Shown here one piece after another: positions 44,118-54,459 of a DNA stretch of 64,000 nucleotides. Origin of the DNA: Muscardinus avellanarius (Eukaryota > Chordata > Mammalia > Rodentia > Gliridae); NCBI GenBank assembly GCA_963383645.1, contig OY726571.1, forward strand, positions 76,615,860-76,679,859. The letters are read 5' to 3'. A program made the translations under genes and the position numbers. The notes below the pieces were generated by a model, which had not been told where the DNA came from, did not search any database, and saw nothing but the letters and a program-made list of their open reading frames with translations. Numbering within the stretch: the first letter of the stretch is position 1; each line of letters opens with the position of its first letter.

Positions 44118-44350
44118 GGCGGGGCATGGTGGCGCACGCTTGTAATCCCAGCATTCGGGAGGCGGAGACAGGAGGATCGCAGTTCATGGACAGCCTCAGC
44201 TACTTAGCAAGGCTCCTCATAACTCAGTGAGACCCTGTTTCAAAAAATATAAAGACTAAAAAATAGGACTGGGGGTGTAGTTCAGAGGTAGAATGCCCCT
44301 GGCTTCCATCCTAAGTACCGCAAAAATAAATAAATAAGTAAAATAAATAA
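44118..44350 (+). mobile_element. composite SINE, family A
   Basis: GGCGGGGCATGGTGGCGCAC to CATCCTAAGTACCGCAAAAA, with an (AAAT)-rich tail. Confidence 0.93.
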
Positions 44351-44351
44351 A

Positions 44352-45385
44352 ATAAAAATATGTCATTACCCTTCCATCCTTTACCCAACTATGTTTTCTT
44401 CTTCAGAGGTTTTTTTTGTTTTTTTTTTTTCCTTGTACAGACTCCATTTTCTCCTTTCTAGGTTCTTTGTCTTTACAGAAAATTCCCCAATGGTAAGCAA
44501 CCATTGAAAGAAATCACGGCTAATGTGATTTCAATAGAGATTTGAAAAAACAGTCATTTCTGACTGGGAATGGCAGCCACCAGAGATAAAGCCCAGCGTG
44601 TGGGCACGTACCTGTGCCTACTGGTGGCATTATTAATGCACAACCCTGGAACCTGATCTGGGAGGGGATGTTCTTAGATACTGCTCACTTTAAAACATTT
44701 CAAAGAGACAGGCACCCAGCAAGTAATGAAGAAGTGAGAATTTTTCTTCAACATAAAAATGAAACAATTACATAGATAACTTATTTTCAAAATCTTTTGA
44801 AAATAATAAGCAGATATTATTAAAAAAAAAGATGAGTTTACCCACTTTGGAAACCATGAAGCATTACACAAATGCAATGCATTGTCTTATTAATAAAGAA
44901 TTGCTTAGATTTTTATTTGGTGTTGCACACTTGGGTATACTGTCATTGAAATAAGATTGGGAACTGTCTCAAATATGAATGTGAAATAAATTTTAGAGAG
45001 CATCCGAAAGGAAAAAATTATTTTTCTCTTTCTGAACTTGAACCAGGAAAATTATATTTGAAGTGTTAATTTTAAATCACTGTTTCTTTTTCTACACTAA
45101 TATGTTTTTAATACTAGTTATCTTCTACACTAATATATCTGGGTATTGAGATAAAGATTGGGATATAGATAAAACACGTTAAGTCCTAATATTTTAATTC
45201 TGTGAATATTTTAACAAAATTGAAATACGTACATTAAAATAGGTTGGAAGTGAACATTTAAAGCTCATATAACATGTTTACATTAGTATTAATTATATTA
45301 CATAATTATATAGCATATTATATGCTATATTTAAAATTTTGTTTGGTTGTTTGTTTTTTTTATTTTGGTTGTTTTGTTTTTTGGG
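44352..45385. other. unique, strongly AT-rich DNA
   Basis: No repeat or gene recognised. Local TATA-rich stretch about 45270-45340. Confidence 0.4.
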
Positions 45386-45390
45386 GGAAA

Positions 45391-45581
45391 GGTGCTGGGA
45401 TTGAACTCAGGGGCATTCTACCTTCAAGTTACATCCCCAGCCCTTTTTAGTTAATTTGAAACAGTGTCTCACTAAATTGTTGAGGGTCTCACTAAGTTGC
45501 TACGACCAGCCTCAAACTTGTGATCCTCCTGAATCAGCCTCCCAGTACTGGGATTAGAGGTGTGCATCACCACACCTGGTT
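45391..45581 (-). mobile_element. composite SINE, older variant
   Basis: Antisense GGTGCTGGGATTGAACTCAG to GCATCACCACACCTGGTTA. A T/G-rich tail precedes it. Confidence 0.92.
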
Positions 45582-46190
45582 AATATACAAATATTTATAG
45601 ATATTGCACATTTATTTGTTTTTCTAGTTATAAATCTGCTATGTTTATTAGGTAGATGAGATTAAATGTTAATGTGCTTAGAATTTCTATTTCTACCACA
45701 AATTTAATTGATTAATTAATTAACCAGCTGGTGACCACAAGCGTTTCAGTTACCGGGGTATATTTTAGCAAGTTTTCAAATGAGAGGGATAATAATGGTG
45801 TTAGAGACCACTTAGGGATCACTATTAGTGATCACATATATTTAGATAAAGTAAAATCAATAGTAATTTTTTTAGAGAAATTAGTCAAAATTTTGAAACA
45901 CGTGGAATCCAGAATCTTTTTTGACCAGTGTGTACACAGTTCTTAAACAGACACTTACAAGAATTGCTTGGTTTGCAAAATTGTCAAGGGACTAAATGAC
46001 TTAATCAACCTTCCCCATTTTCATCTGCAGTCAATCTAAGCTTATTATTACCAAACCACTCAAGTGTTAGCCCCTGATGGAACGGAGCATCTAGCCAGCA
46101 TCCACAGCCTTTCCTCCTAGGAGGCGGGCATCCACGCATGTTGCAATGTTCTGATTTTACCTTCAAGCTTTGTAGGTAGAAACGTGAAAG
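45582..46190. other. unique DNA
   Basis: A 71-codon plus frame (45731-45946) lacks any recognisable domain. No repeat recognised. Confidence 0.4.
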
Positions 46191-46194
46191 CCAT

Positions 46195-46370
46195 TTTGAA
46201 CATCATCTCATTATCCCATCACTTTTGAACTCAGAGTTGATTACCCCCTTCATTTACAAGGGGACACTGTATTTAGAACTAAGCTCGTCTCTCCAACGTT
46301 ACACAGAGAGTTAGTTACACTGTGCAGAGAGCCTAGAGCAGAAATGAAAACTTCAGGTCATAATGCAGCC
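46195..46370 (-). mobile_element. MIR relic
   Basis: ATCTCATTATCCCATCACTT, TTCATTTACAAGGGGACACT, ACGTTACACAGAGAGTTAGT follow the complement of MIR. Confidence 0.5.
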
Positions 46371-46449
46371 TCTGCTTCTGTATTCGCATAGCGTAATACT
46401 ACACTAGGACCTTCTCCACCTTTGAAAAATAACAAGAGATTATTGACAA

Positions 46450-47240
46450 ATAATAACCTTTTTGTGCACACTTAGAATCCTGTTTCTTAAATCAAGAGGG
46501 GTTGTTTTCTGCAAGCGCAATAAATTCAGGCTTTCAAAATAGCAGTGGTTTTATTTGTTTGCTCTTCTGGTTAGAAATGTGCTCTGTTTACCATGAGCCC
46601 AAAGGAATGAGGACATTCCTCAAAGAGACAAACTAAGGTAACCCTGACTGTGATGTTGACTTTGCTAAAGGCAATGGCCCAAAGCATTAGCAATTAAAGC
46701 CCATTTAAAAATTAATTTAATTTCAGGAGCCCTGCAAACCCATAAAATCAGACATGTGCCAAATAAATAGCTACAGATGCATTTTTAAACCAATGGTTTT
46801 CAAAGTGGAAAGAAAGACGAGAGAAGGAAGGAAAGTAGCAGTAAAAGAAGAGGGAGCAGGCAGAGAGGGAAAAGAGAAAAGTGCCAATAGGGGTCTGAGA
46901 GGCTTGTCTTCGGAGCCCAGCCCTCCTCTCTGTGTTCAAAGGCAGGATTAGTTCACTCAGTAAAGTTTCAAGTTGCCCAAACATCTTCCTCTTTCTTTTC
47001 GAAATAAAACTGCATGGAGCAGAGATATTTGAAGATGCTTTCCTAGGCAAATATGAATTTTGTGCCCATTTTCAAAACAGATCGGGGCTCCTGTTGACTG
47101 CTATCTTGGCTTAGCAGAAAAGAAGTGAAGCATAGGCCAAGCTTTCCATGGACAAAAAATACTTCAGCCATTACTCGAGACTCGTCGGCACGGGCCTCTT
47201 AGCGGATGTTGGCTTTGGGGACAAGTGAGGACTATATCCA
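46450..47240. promoter_or_regulatory. candidate conserved noncoding block
   Basis: Repeat-free and of high complexity. It includes TTAGCAATTAAAGCCC and AAATTAATTTAATT (about 46688-46722), homeobox-type cores. Opposite-strand frames of 65-100 codons over a purine-rich part (46800-46890) are not convincing. Function inferred. Confidence 0.35.
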
Positions 47241-47328
47241 AACACTGGTCCAGCTCTTATTTTTTTTAATTTAATATTTAATCTTAACACTAAATATTCA
47301 ACTTAACATTTTAAAAACAGAAGTTGGA

Positions 47329-47516
47329 GGCCGGGCGTGGTGGCGCACACTTGTAATCCCCGCGCTTGGGAGGCGGAGACAGGAGGATCGCGCAGGTTCG
47401 AAGACAGCCGCACTGGCGTAAGAGACCCTGTTTCAAAAATATAAAATAGGTCTGGGAGTGTAGCCCGGAGGTAGAAGGGCTTCCAGGAACCCCAGTACCA
47501 CCAAAAAAAAAAAAAA
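47329..47516 (+). mobile_element. young composite SINE, family B
   Basis: GGCCGGGCGTGGTGGCGCAC to GAACCCCAGTACCACC, with a pure A-tail. The 16-bp duplication AAAAACAGAAGTTGGA is at 47313-47328 and 47517-47532. Confidence 0.96.
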
Positions 47517-47569
47517 AAAAACAGAAGTTGGAAGATATAGAAATACTGTTTGTTTGTTTGTTTGTTTCT

Positions 47570-47987
47570 TTGTGTCCTAGGGATTGAAACCAAAGGCATT
47601 CTACTGCCTAGCTACACCCCAGGCTCCTTTTAAAATTTTTATTTTGAAGAACTTCTTTTATTTTATTTTTTATTTTTTTGGTGGTACTGGGGTTTCTGGA
47701 AGCCCTTCTACCTCCGGGCTACACTCCCAGGCCTATATTTTACATTTTTATTTGGAAACAGGGTCTCTTAAGCCAGCGTAGCTGGCTTAGAACCGGCGCG
47801 ATCCTTCTGTCTCTGCCTCCCAAGTGCGGGGATTACAAGCGTGCGCCACCACGCCCGGCAAGGACCTTCTTTTTTTGAATTTTGAAACAAGGTCTTACTA
47901 AGTTGTGAGGCTGGCCATCAACCTGAAAACCTCCTTTCTCAGCCTCTCAAGTACTAAGATTACAGCAGTGTGCCACCACGCCTGGCT
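47570..47987 (-). mobile_element. older composite SINE split by a family-B SINE
   Basis: Right arm 47570-47628 (TCCTAGGGATTGAAACCAAA) and left arm 47875-47987 (CTTACTAAGTTGTGAGGCTG to GCCACCACGCCTGGCT). The insertion lies in the linker. Confidence 0.8.
47661..47859 (-). mobile_element. young composite SINE, family B (nested)
   Basis: T-rich tail then GGTGGTACTGGGGTTTCTGG to GCGCCACCACGCCCGGC. Imperfect duplication AAGAACTTCTTTT / AAGGACCTTCTTTT at 47647 and 47860. Confidence 0.92.
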
Positions 47988-47989
47988 CA

Positions 47990-48470
47990 TAATATATATA
48001 TATGTATATAATTAACAAGAGCTGAGAGGCGGGAGATCTACTTTGTCCAGATGTGGACAAAGGTGATGCCATCTGTGGAACCTACAAGGAGCAGTGAAAG
48101 TGTAAGAGTTAGAGGTGGGAATAGGCATTTGGGAGAACAAAGGGCATGGACAGTCTCCTTTCTCCATCTCTCCTCTTTGCAGAATATATACTTTCAATCA
48201 AGTCAATGACCCAGTACTGAAAATAAAAGAGCCTCAGAATAGTCTCAGCTTATTTATAAAACCCTATTCTTGAAAGAGACACAGTCCACCCAATCCTATC
48301 TCTAGTTACATGCAATAAATCCCCTTGACCATGGCCCCTTGACCTTGACCATGCCGCCTGATACATCTCCCCAGCTCACTCGCAGCTGAGGTAGGCAAGG
48401 TCTCTGCTTGGCATAGACTAATTCTTAGACAGTTCTTCCACATCTTCATTCTGCTCTTTCAAGCAACGCA
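47990..48470. other. unique DNA
   Basis: Starts with a short ATAT run. No repeat or gene recognised. Confidence 0.4.
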
Positions 48471-48474
48471 GTGG

Positions 48475-48670
48475 GCAGACCTGAGTCAGAGAAGTCTAGA
48501 TCAATGCTCAGGGCTAATCGAGCCTCACAGGTAGGTTGTTCAACTTCCCTAGTCTTTTCTCCTTTCCTATAAAGGGGAACAACAAATATTTCCCACTTCC
48601 TAGGCTATTTTTTAGGATTAGTGAAACAGTACACGTAGGAAAGTGCCTCACATATATAATTGCTTGGCTA
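48475..48670 (+). mobile_element. MIR relic
   Basis: GACCTGAGTCAGAGAAGTCT, TTTCTCCTTTCCTATAAAGG, AGGATTAGTGAAACAGTACA and AAGTGCCTCACATATA are in MIR order. Confidence 0.6.
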
Positions 48671-48685
48671 CATTATTTATTATAA

Positions 48686-48870
48686 TGGTGTTAAAGGCAT
48701 AGACTTGGGAGTCAGAGATGGTCCTGAATTTAAATCCCAGCTCCACTGTGGAGTGACTGTCCTTAGATTAATACCTCTGAGCTGTTTTCTCATCTTTGAT
48801 ATGTCTGTCGCATGATGACTTTGCAATGATTTAATGAAAAAACAATGGCAAAATGTTTAACAGTGCCTGA
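48686..48870 (+). mobile_element. MIR element
   Basis: AAAGGCATAGACTTGGGAGT, TTTAAATCCCAGCTCCACTG, GAGCTGTTTTCTCATCTTTG, then AACAGTGCCTG. It follows the previous MIR in the same direction. Confidence 0.75.
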
Positions 48871-49735
48871 TCTTAATTATTGTCTCTGTCATTCTCATCA
48901 CTGTGCACATAATCAATTTCCTTCTTAAAAATAAAGTACAGTGCTGGGAACAGATAGAAAAACTCCAAAGTAATCCGAATCAGGCCAGAGGGCCATGGGA
49001 AGCCCGGGTCCCTTTCCTCTTTCCATCCCTTAGAAATAAGAGTGTGAAGGAGGGAAAAAAAAAAAAAAACCCACATATTTATGAATCCATTGGTTTTATC
49101 CCATTCGTTCAGGATTAAGTCAAAAAACAACATAGACTTAATAAGAATGTCAATGGAGGAGACAGGTCACGTGACAATTCTCTTTTGAGAAAGGAACACC
49201 GCACTCAGCTGAGGAGTAAACACTCCACTCCTGGTTCTACAAGCACTTGTCAAGGGCCAAGTCTGTCTTGGAGGTGATTCCCCGCCCTCTGGTCTTGTGG
49301 CATAATATCTGTATCCCATAACCTGCTCAATTGCATCTCACTTCTCTTCAGTGATCCTGAAATTTCCTCTGTGTTATTTGCGCTATGCAATTATGCATGT
49401 TTTCCAGAGAAGTCAAATCATCTACGTCTTCAAAATCCAGATTTCAAATTGAAAGGACGAACTACCTTTCGTCAAGATCGTGTAGCCCATAAAAGAAGCA
49501 TATACTCCTACCTCAACACATCTGGCCAGTGTGTAAATCACTTAGACGCTCCGTTTATCTGTACAAGAAGGGTAATAGACTAAGCAAAAAATGTCCCTTC
49601 TAGCCTTCTAATTGTAAAAATTTGTAATGCATTTTTCTTGTTATTAAGAATTTCCTATAGCACCAATTATACAAGTCATAGATATGATATATATTATATA
49701 GAGGTGATATGTATAAATAATAATATATGTAATGA
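48871..49735. other. unique DNA
   Basis: No repeat family recognised. A 15-base A run at 49056-49070. Short frames only. Confidence 0.4.
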
Positions 49736-49738
49736 AAT

Positions 49739-49740
49739 CT

Positions 49741-49775
<35 letters not shown>

Positions 49776-49776
49776 T
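49739..49776. repeat. (ATAG)n microsatellite
   Basis: About nine GATA units, then ATAGATG. Confidence 0.95.
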
Positions 49777-50350
49777 AGATGTCAATAACCCTTGGATCAA
49801 TAACAGAAGGAATCCTAAAAATTTTCTTTTTTTGACCCTCACATATTAAAGAGAAAACTCCTAATGTCCCAAGACATATATGACTAGTCTCAAAAAATAT
49901 TCCTATAGTGCACATGGTTGCTTTTCCCACCAGTTATCTCCCCTTCTCAATGAAGTTGTTTCCAAGTTGTGAAACCCCATATGTTCATATATCTAATTAC
50001 CATGTTCTTAAAAAAAAAAAAAAAAAAAAGGCCAGGCCCTATCTTGTCCCAGAGGGTAAAAGCTTATTGGCTGTGGTTAATCATCACTACAATCCCCTTG
50101 GCAGTGATTGACTTAGGGATGGGTAGGTGACTGCTTTTCTGCCTTCTACCCCTTCATTCAGCTGTGTGAGGTGATGCCTGGAGACTTTGCAGCCATCTTG
50201 TGATTATAGGACTCTAAAGCTGAGTATAAGAGGAAACACACTAAAACCAAACAGAGAGGAAAAATGGAAAACACCCAGCCCCTTCTTGTCATGACTGAGT
50301 GACTGCGTTAGTTAACTAGTCCACTTGTTATCTGAAATTAAAGAGTCCTT
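49777..50350. other. unique DNA with 19-base A run near 50010
   Basis: No recognisable element around the A run, which may be a decayed retroposon tail. Confidence 0.35.
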
Positions 50351-50354
50351 TTTT

Positions 50355-50746
50355 TAGACAGTGTTTCTCAAACTATAATGAGCATTCAAAGAAACTTGTG
50401 GGTAATGTTAAGAAGCAGATTTCATTGCCTGGGCTCAGGCTGTGGATTCTGCAATTCTTGTTTTGTTAGTTGCTGGGTTTTTTTGTCTGTCTTTCTTTGT
50501 AGTTGTTGGTACTGAGTATTGAACCCAGGTGCATTCTACCTCTGAGCTATACCCCAGTCCTATTTCATTTTTTAGTCTGAAACAAGGTCTCGCTAAGTTG
50601 CTGAGGCTGGCTGTGAACCCACAAGCCTCCTGTCTCAGCCTCCCAAATACTGGGATTACAGGCATGTGCTATCCACACCCAGCTAGATTCTGCAATTCTG
50701 ACAGGCTTTTTCAGGTAAGGATTGGACCTGAGGCCAAACTTTTGAG
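50355..50746 (-). mobile_element. MER5-like hAT relic split by a SINE
   Basis: GTGTTTCTCAAACTATAATG, AAACTTGTGGGTAATGTTAA, GCAGATTTCATTGCCTGGG on the left; TCTGACAGGCTTTTTCAGGT and CCAAACTTTTGAGGAAG on the right. The order matches a MER5 copy. Confidence 0.55.
50504..50684 (-). mobile_element. composite SINE, older variant
   Basis: Antisense GGTACTGAGTATTGAACCCA to GCTATCCACACCCAGCT. A perfect 14-bp duplication GATTCTGCAATTCT is at 50445-50458 and 50686-50699. Confidence 0.95.
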
Positions 50747-50769
50747 GAAGAAAGGTTTAATCCGTTTCA

Positions 50770-50770
50770 G

Positions 50771-50815
<45 letters not shown>
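50770..50815. repeat. (ATT)n microsatellite
   Basis: About 14 perfect ATT units; gives a leucine-run frame that is not a gene. Confidence 0.97.
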
Positions 50816-50819
50816 TAAA

Positions 50820-51120
50820 TTACCAGTGCCTGTATCCTAAAGGATACAACCCTCCATCTACATCTTACCTAGGTGGATAAAAATCCATCTGAAGGCCTCA
50901 AACTTTTTCAACATCAATTTCAGTCACTGTTAACCTGCAGCTCACAATCCATCCAATCCCCATCATGCGCACTTTCTTAATCTTTTCAACCATAACTTAG
51001 GTGTCCGTGAGCCCTGCGCCCACACTGAATGATGAGCGCTTCCCAGGGCTCCTGCCTGCTGAACTTGCCAGCACACCTGGCCCCAAGGCGGAGCTGCTGG
51101 GGGCGCCTCCCTCTCTAGCT
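50820..51120. other. unique DNA
   Basis: No repeat recognised; GC content rises towards 51100. Confidence 0.4.
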
Positions 51121-51700
51121 CTAAAGAGAAATGGCTAGGGCGCCTTTGCAAATCAAAACCTTTTTATTGTGAATTTGGTGATTCACCCCGAATGGCATCT
51201 TCTTGGAAAGTCTGTAATGCGCTATTGTGTCCAGTGGGTAAAATTGGCCTGTCTCATTGACAGCCTCTTCTCCTGGCGGGGGCCGGGCTGGGGGAGGAAC
51301 AAGACTCAATGAAAAGGGTTCTGTACAAAAGGCCTCCCCAGCGGGTCTGCAGCCAGGCCGCCCTACCTGCGTGGGAAGTAGGGCTGTCTGCGCCCTCTGG
51401 AGAAGTAGGTTTCAGCAGGTCTGGGGATGGGGCTTGTTTTTAACAAGGCTTATTTACAAAGCTTCCATACTAGGGGGAAAAAAAAGTGTGGGGGAGGCAG
51501 ACACTCCAAGGCCAGGCCAAATTTGCTTTTTCCCAAAGCAAGGAGAGACAAAGGAAATCACAAGCATACCTCCCAGACACAAAAGGCGTGTGTTTACGCT
51601 CCAGTCTCAAGCCAGTGAACTCAGCTCATTATCCCAGGAGCTGGTCACTAATTCTATCCAGTTAAAAAAAAAAAGAAAGAAAGATTGCTGACGATCCTGT
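51121..51700. promoter_or_regulatory. candidate conserved noncoding block
   Basis: CCTTTGCAAATC (about 51140, octamer-like), CTTTTTATTGTGAATT (HOX/CDX-like) and the palindrome CTGTCTCATTGACAG (51249-51263, paired TALE-type TGACAG) lie in 130 repeat-free bases. A 144-codon frame at 51257-51691 has no recognisable domain. Function inferred. Confidence 0.4.
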
Positions 51701-51759
51701 TCACAGTGAGGGAGTTCTGTCTTTGTGTTTAGAATCAACTAACGTTTCTTTTAGTGCCA

Positions 51760-51860
51760 GACAACTCTGTGATGTGAACACAACCTTTTGCATATTATTA
51801 TCTTATTTAATCTATTACACAACCGACCATGTTGGGTTGACATTTGATACTTGAACTAGA
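51760..51860 (-). mobile_element. MIR-like relic
   Basis: TTTTGCATATTATTATCTTA-TTTAATC and ACCATGTTGGGTTGACA recall the antisense MIR centre. Confidence 0.4.
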
Positions 51861-51868
51861 AAGAATAC

Positions 51869-52057
51869 AAAATGAACCCAGGAGCATTCTACCTCTGAGC
51901 TATACCCCCAGCCCTCTTGTATTTCTTATTTTGAAACAGGATATTGCTAGGTTATTGACAGCCTCAATAAGTTGCTGCAGCTGGCTGTGAACCTGAGATC
52001 CTCCTGTCTCGGCCTCTCAGGTCCTGGGATTACAGGCATGCACCACCATGCCCAGCT
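51869..52057 (-). mobile_element. composite SINE lacking the right-arm end
   Basis: AATGAACCCAGGAGCATTCT to GCACCACCATGCCCAGCTC. The usual TGGTACTGGGG start and the tail are missing. Confidence 0.9.
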
Positions 52058-52625
52058 CAAGCAATCCTTCTTGCTCCACTCAGTGGAAGCAGACCTTTCC
52101 TGGCTCACACCTGTTCTTGGTGCCATTCTGTATGCTGCAATTGAAAGGACTGACTGCTAGAACCTCCCTCTGTCGGCTCCCAGTCCTGGATTCACACCCC
52201 ATGCCCACCAGAACAGGGCAGGACCATCTGATCACAAAGCTTGTCAAGGCATCCACCAGCTCGGGGTTATATTTAGTGCAGCTCTCTTGACTTTGTTAAT
52301 TTGGACTAATTGCTAGTGTTTTAAAAATCTAGAGATGTCACATAAAAACCTGGAATTCTAAATTCTCCAAAGAAGTCAAAAGGTCTGGATATACTGCACC
52401 AGGGGACAATCGTTCTTATCTTCATGTAATGGAAGCCCTTTATTCAGGGAAAGAGGTCTCAGCTGCCACACTGAAGCACTGAAGCTTTCCCTACTGTCTC
52501 TTCAGCACGGGGACCGGTGTCACTTGCCAAATACCTATCACTCTGCACTAAACTCTTTCAACTTCAGAACTATTGAAGTTTTGAGGCCGTTGAATTGCTT
52601 GTTGAATGGGGATCTGTCTGGGGAC
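52058..52625. other. unique DNA
   Basis: No recognisable repeat or gene. Confidence 0.4.
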
Positions 52626-52629
52626 TTGT

Positions 52630-52772
52630 AGATTTAGCACACCCCTGGCCTCTTTTCACTATATACTTATAACACCCTCAGCCCCAAGTTAATGATAACC
52701 CTGAATGCCTTCAGACATTGCTACATGCCCCTTGGGGGAGGACAGAGAAGATCACCCCTGGTTGAGAACCAC
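52630..52772 (-). mobile_element. same MITE family as 41325-41518, reverse orientation
   Basis: CACACCCCTGGCCTCTTTTC, CTTCAGACATTGCTACATGC-CCC and CCCCTGGTTGAGAACCAC mirror the landmarks of the copy at 41.3 kb. Confidence 0.55.
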
Positions 52773-52912
52773 CATTCAACATATACCTGGTCTTCTTTAC
52801 CTACTTAAGATACCAGACATACAAGATAGGGCCCCTTTGTCTTCCCTGTGGTTAAGGCCACATATGAAGTGCCAGTCATTTATACCTTCAAGTTTCAAGG
52901 TCTTTTCTTTTT

Positions 52913-53073
52913 TAGTACTAGAAATTGAACCCAAGAGCATCCTTGCCTCCAAGCTACACTCCAAACCCCCCTTTTTTTTCTTTTTTCTTTTGAAACAGGG
53001 TCTTGCTAAGTTGCTAAGGATCTGGCCTCAAACCCCCAAGTACTGGGATTTCAAGTGTGTACCATTGGTTCCA

Positions 53074-53075
<2 letters not shown>
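52913..53075 (-). mobile_element. composite SINE, shortened left arm
   Basis: Antisense TTAGTACTAGAAATTGAACC to TTTCAAGTGTGTACCATTGG. About 30 bases of the left arm are missing. Confidence 0.85.
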
Positions 53076-53076
<1 letters not shown>

Positions 53077-53118
<42 letters not shown>

Positions 53119-53295
53119 CCCAAGGACATTCTACCTTTGAGCTACACCCCCATTCCTATTTTATTTTCTTATTTTGTAACAGGCCTCAGTAAATCCCAGA
53201 CGGTCTTGCTAAACTGTTAAAGCTGGTCTGAATCAATGATTCTGTTTCAGCCTCCCAAGTACAGGGATTACTGGCATGTGCCACCATGCCAGACT
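53077..53295 (-). mobile_element. composite SINE with (GT)n tail, duplicated copy 1
   Basis: (GT)n at 53077-53116, then GAACCCAAGGACATTCTACC to GCCACCATGCCAGACT. It shares off-consensus text (TTATTTTGTAAC-GGCCTCA-TAA-TCCCAGA) with 54077-54252. Confidence 0.88.
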
Positions 53296-53299
53296 TCCA

Positions 53300-53700
53300 G
53301 ATCCTTTCTTAAGGGAAACGCACAAGTGAAACCTGAAATCACAGTATCCTAGAGGAAGGTGTGTGAGAGAAAGTGACTTCAAGAGAGAAAAGCAACAAGA
53401 AAAAAGTAGCCAATGGCTGCAGCCTTTTCTGAAGCACCACCCAGCTGGCGTCTGCCTGAAACCAGGGGCTGAACTTGCTGCATTCAGGGAGGAGATTTAC
53501 ACAAGTCCACCCCCTCCGGCCTTGCCTAATGATGAGCTTAATCATCTCCTGATGAAACCGAGATGTGGTCACATTCTTGTTTTAACTAGCTGTTCTGGCA
53601 AAGGGTCGTTCTCCAGAACTGACATTTCTAATGTTGGCAACACAGGTAAGAAAGAAAAAAAAAACATACCCATTTGCCAGCTCCCCTCATTGTCTACCCT
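53300..53700. promoter_or_regulatory. candidate conserved noncoding block
   Basis: Repeat-free. Contains CTAATGATGAGCTTAATCAT (about 53526, a palindromic homeobox-like site). A 171-codon frame (53363-53878) runs through it without domain, signal or splice context; I treat it as fortuitous. Confidence 0.35.
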
Positions 53701-54045
53701 AATTAGAAAGGAAGTTGCTGTTCCTTTCAAAACAACAGTAGAGGTGAAGGGGATGTACAGAGAAATTGCCCCGAGTGTCCTCTTCGCGGGAGCGTTGGGA
53801 CTGGACACAGGGCATGCTGCACAACAGGCAGGATGCGAGGAGAGCACACGGAGAACTGTGGAACCGGACAAATTGTAATGGAGCAGCCACAAGACACTCA
53901 TACCCCAAAACTTACAAACTGGGGCTGAAACAACACCTAGAAGAAATTACAGAGGAAGAAGGTTCAGGTTCAGTTAATCAACCCGAAAAGCTGGAATAAT
54001 GGAAACATCATGTCAGAAAAGCAGAAGGAATTGATAAGAATAAAA
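53701..54045. other. unique DNA
   Basis: Several overlapping frames on both strands, none with protein hallmarks. No repeat recognised. Confidence 0.35.
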
Positions 54046-54073
54046 ATCGCGGGTACCACTGCACTTGGTTCCA

Positions 54074-54076
<3 letters not shown>

Positions 54077-54133
<57 letters not shown>

Positions 54134-54252
54134 GAAGACTAAACCCAAGGACATTCGACCGTTGAGCTACACCCCCAGCCCTATTTTATTTTCTTACTTT
54201 GTAACGGGCCTCACTAAGTCCCAGAGGGTCTTGCTAAATTGCTGAAGCTGGC
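54077..54252 (-). mobile_element. partial SINE with (GT)n tail, duplicated copy 2
   Basis: CTTGGTTCCAGATTG, (GT)n, right arm (TAAACCCAAGGACATTCGAC), then stops within the left arm at GCTGAAGCTGGC. It resembles 53066-53232 including the pre-microsatellite flank. Confidence 0.88.
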
Positions 54253-54313
54253 AATTTTAAAAATAAGAATCAGTGGCACTCAGGGATAGATAGAGAAATA
54301 CACCTGAAAAGTA

Positions 54314-54390
54314 GGGGCTGGGGATGTTGCTCAGTGGTTGAGCACTTGCCTGACATGTCCAAGTCTCTGGGTTTGACCTCTAGTGTGGCA
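54314..54390 (+). mobile_element. stand-alone full ID-type SINE
   Basis: GGGGCTGGGGATGTTGCTCA, GTGGTTGAGCACTTGCCTGA and CTGGGTTTGACCTCTAGTG. It keeps the anticodon-side GCACTTGCCTGACATG that the composite right arms lack. Confidence 0.88.
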
Positions 54391-54459
54391 AAAATAAACA
54401 GAAGTTTAAAAAATTAAAGAAGAAGTTTAAAAATTAAAACATAAAAATAAGAATTATTA

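Noticed and set aside
52705..53220. 171-codon plus frame
   Set aside because: Runs through two antisense SINEs and a (GT)n tract, so it is not a conserved coding region.
53363..53878. 171-codon plus frame in unique DNA
   Set aside because: No recognisable domain, strong competing frames on the minus strand, no exon context. Left as a check item under the regulatory block.
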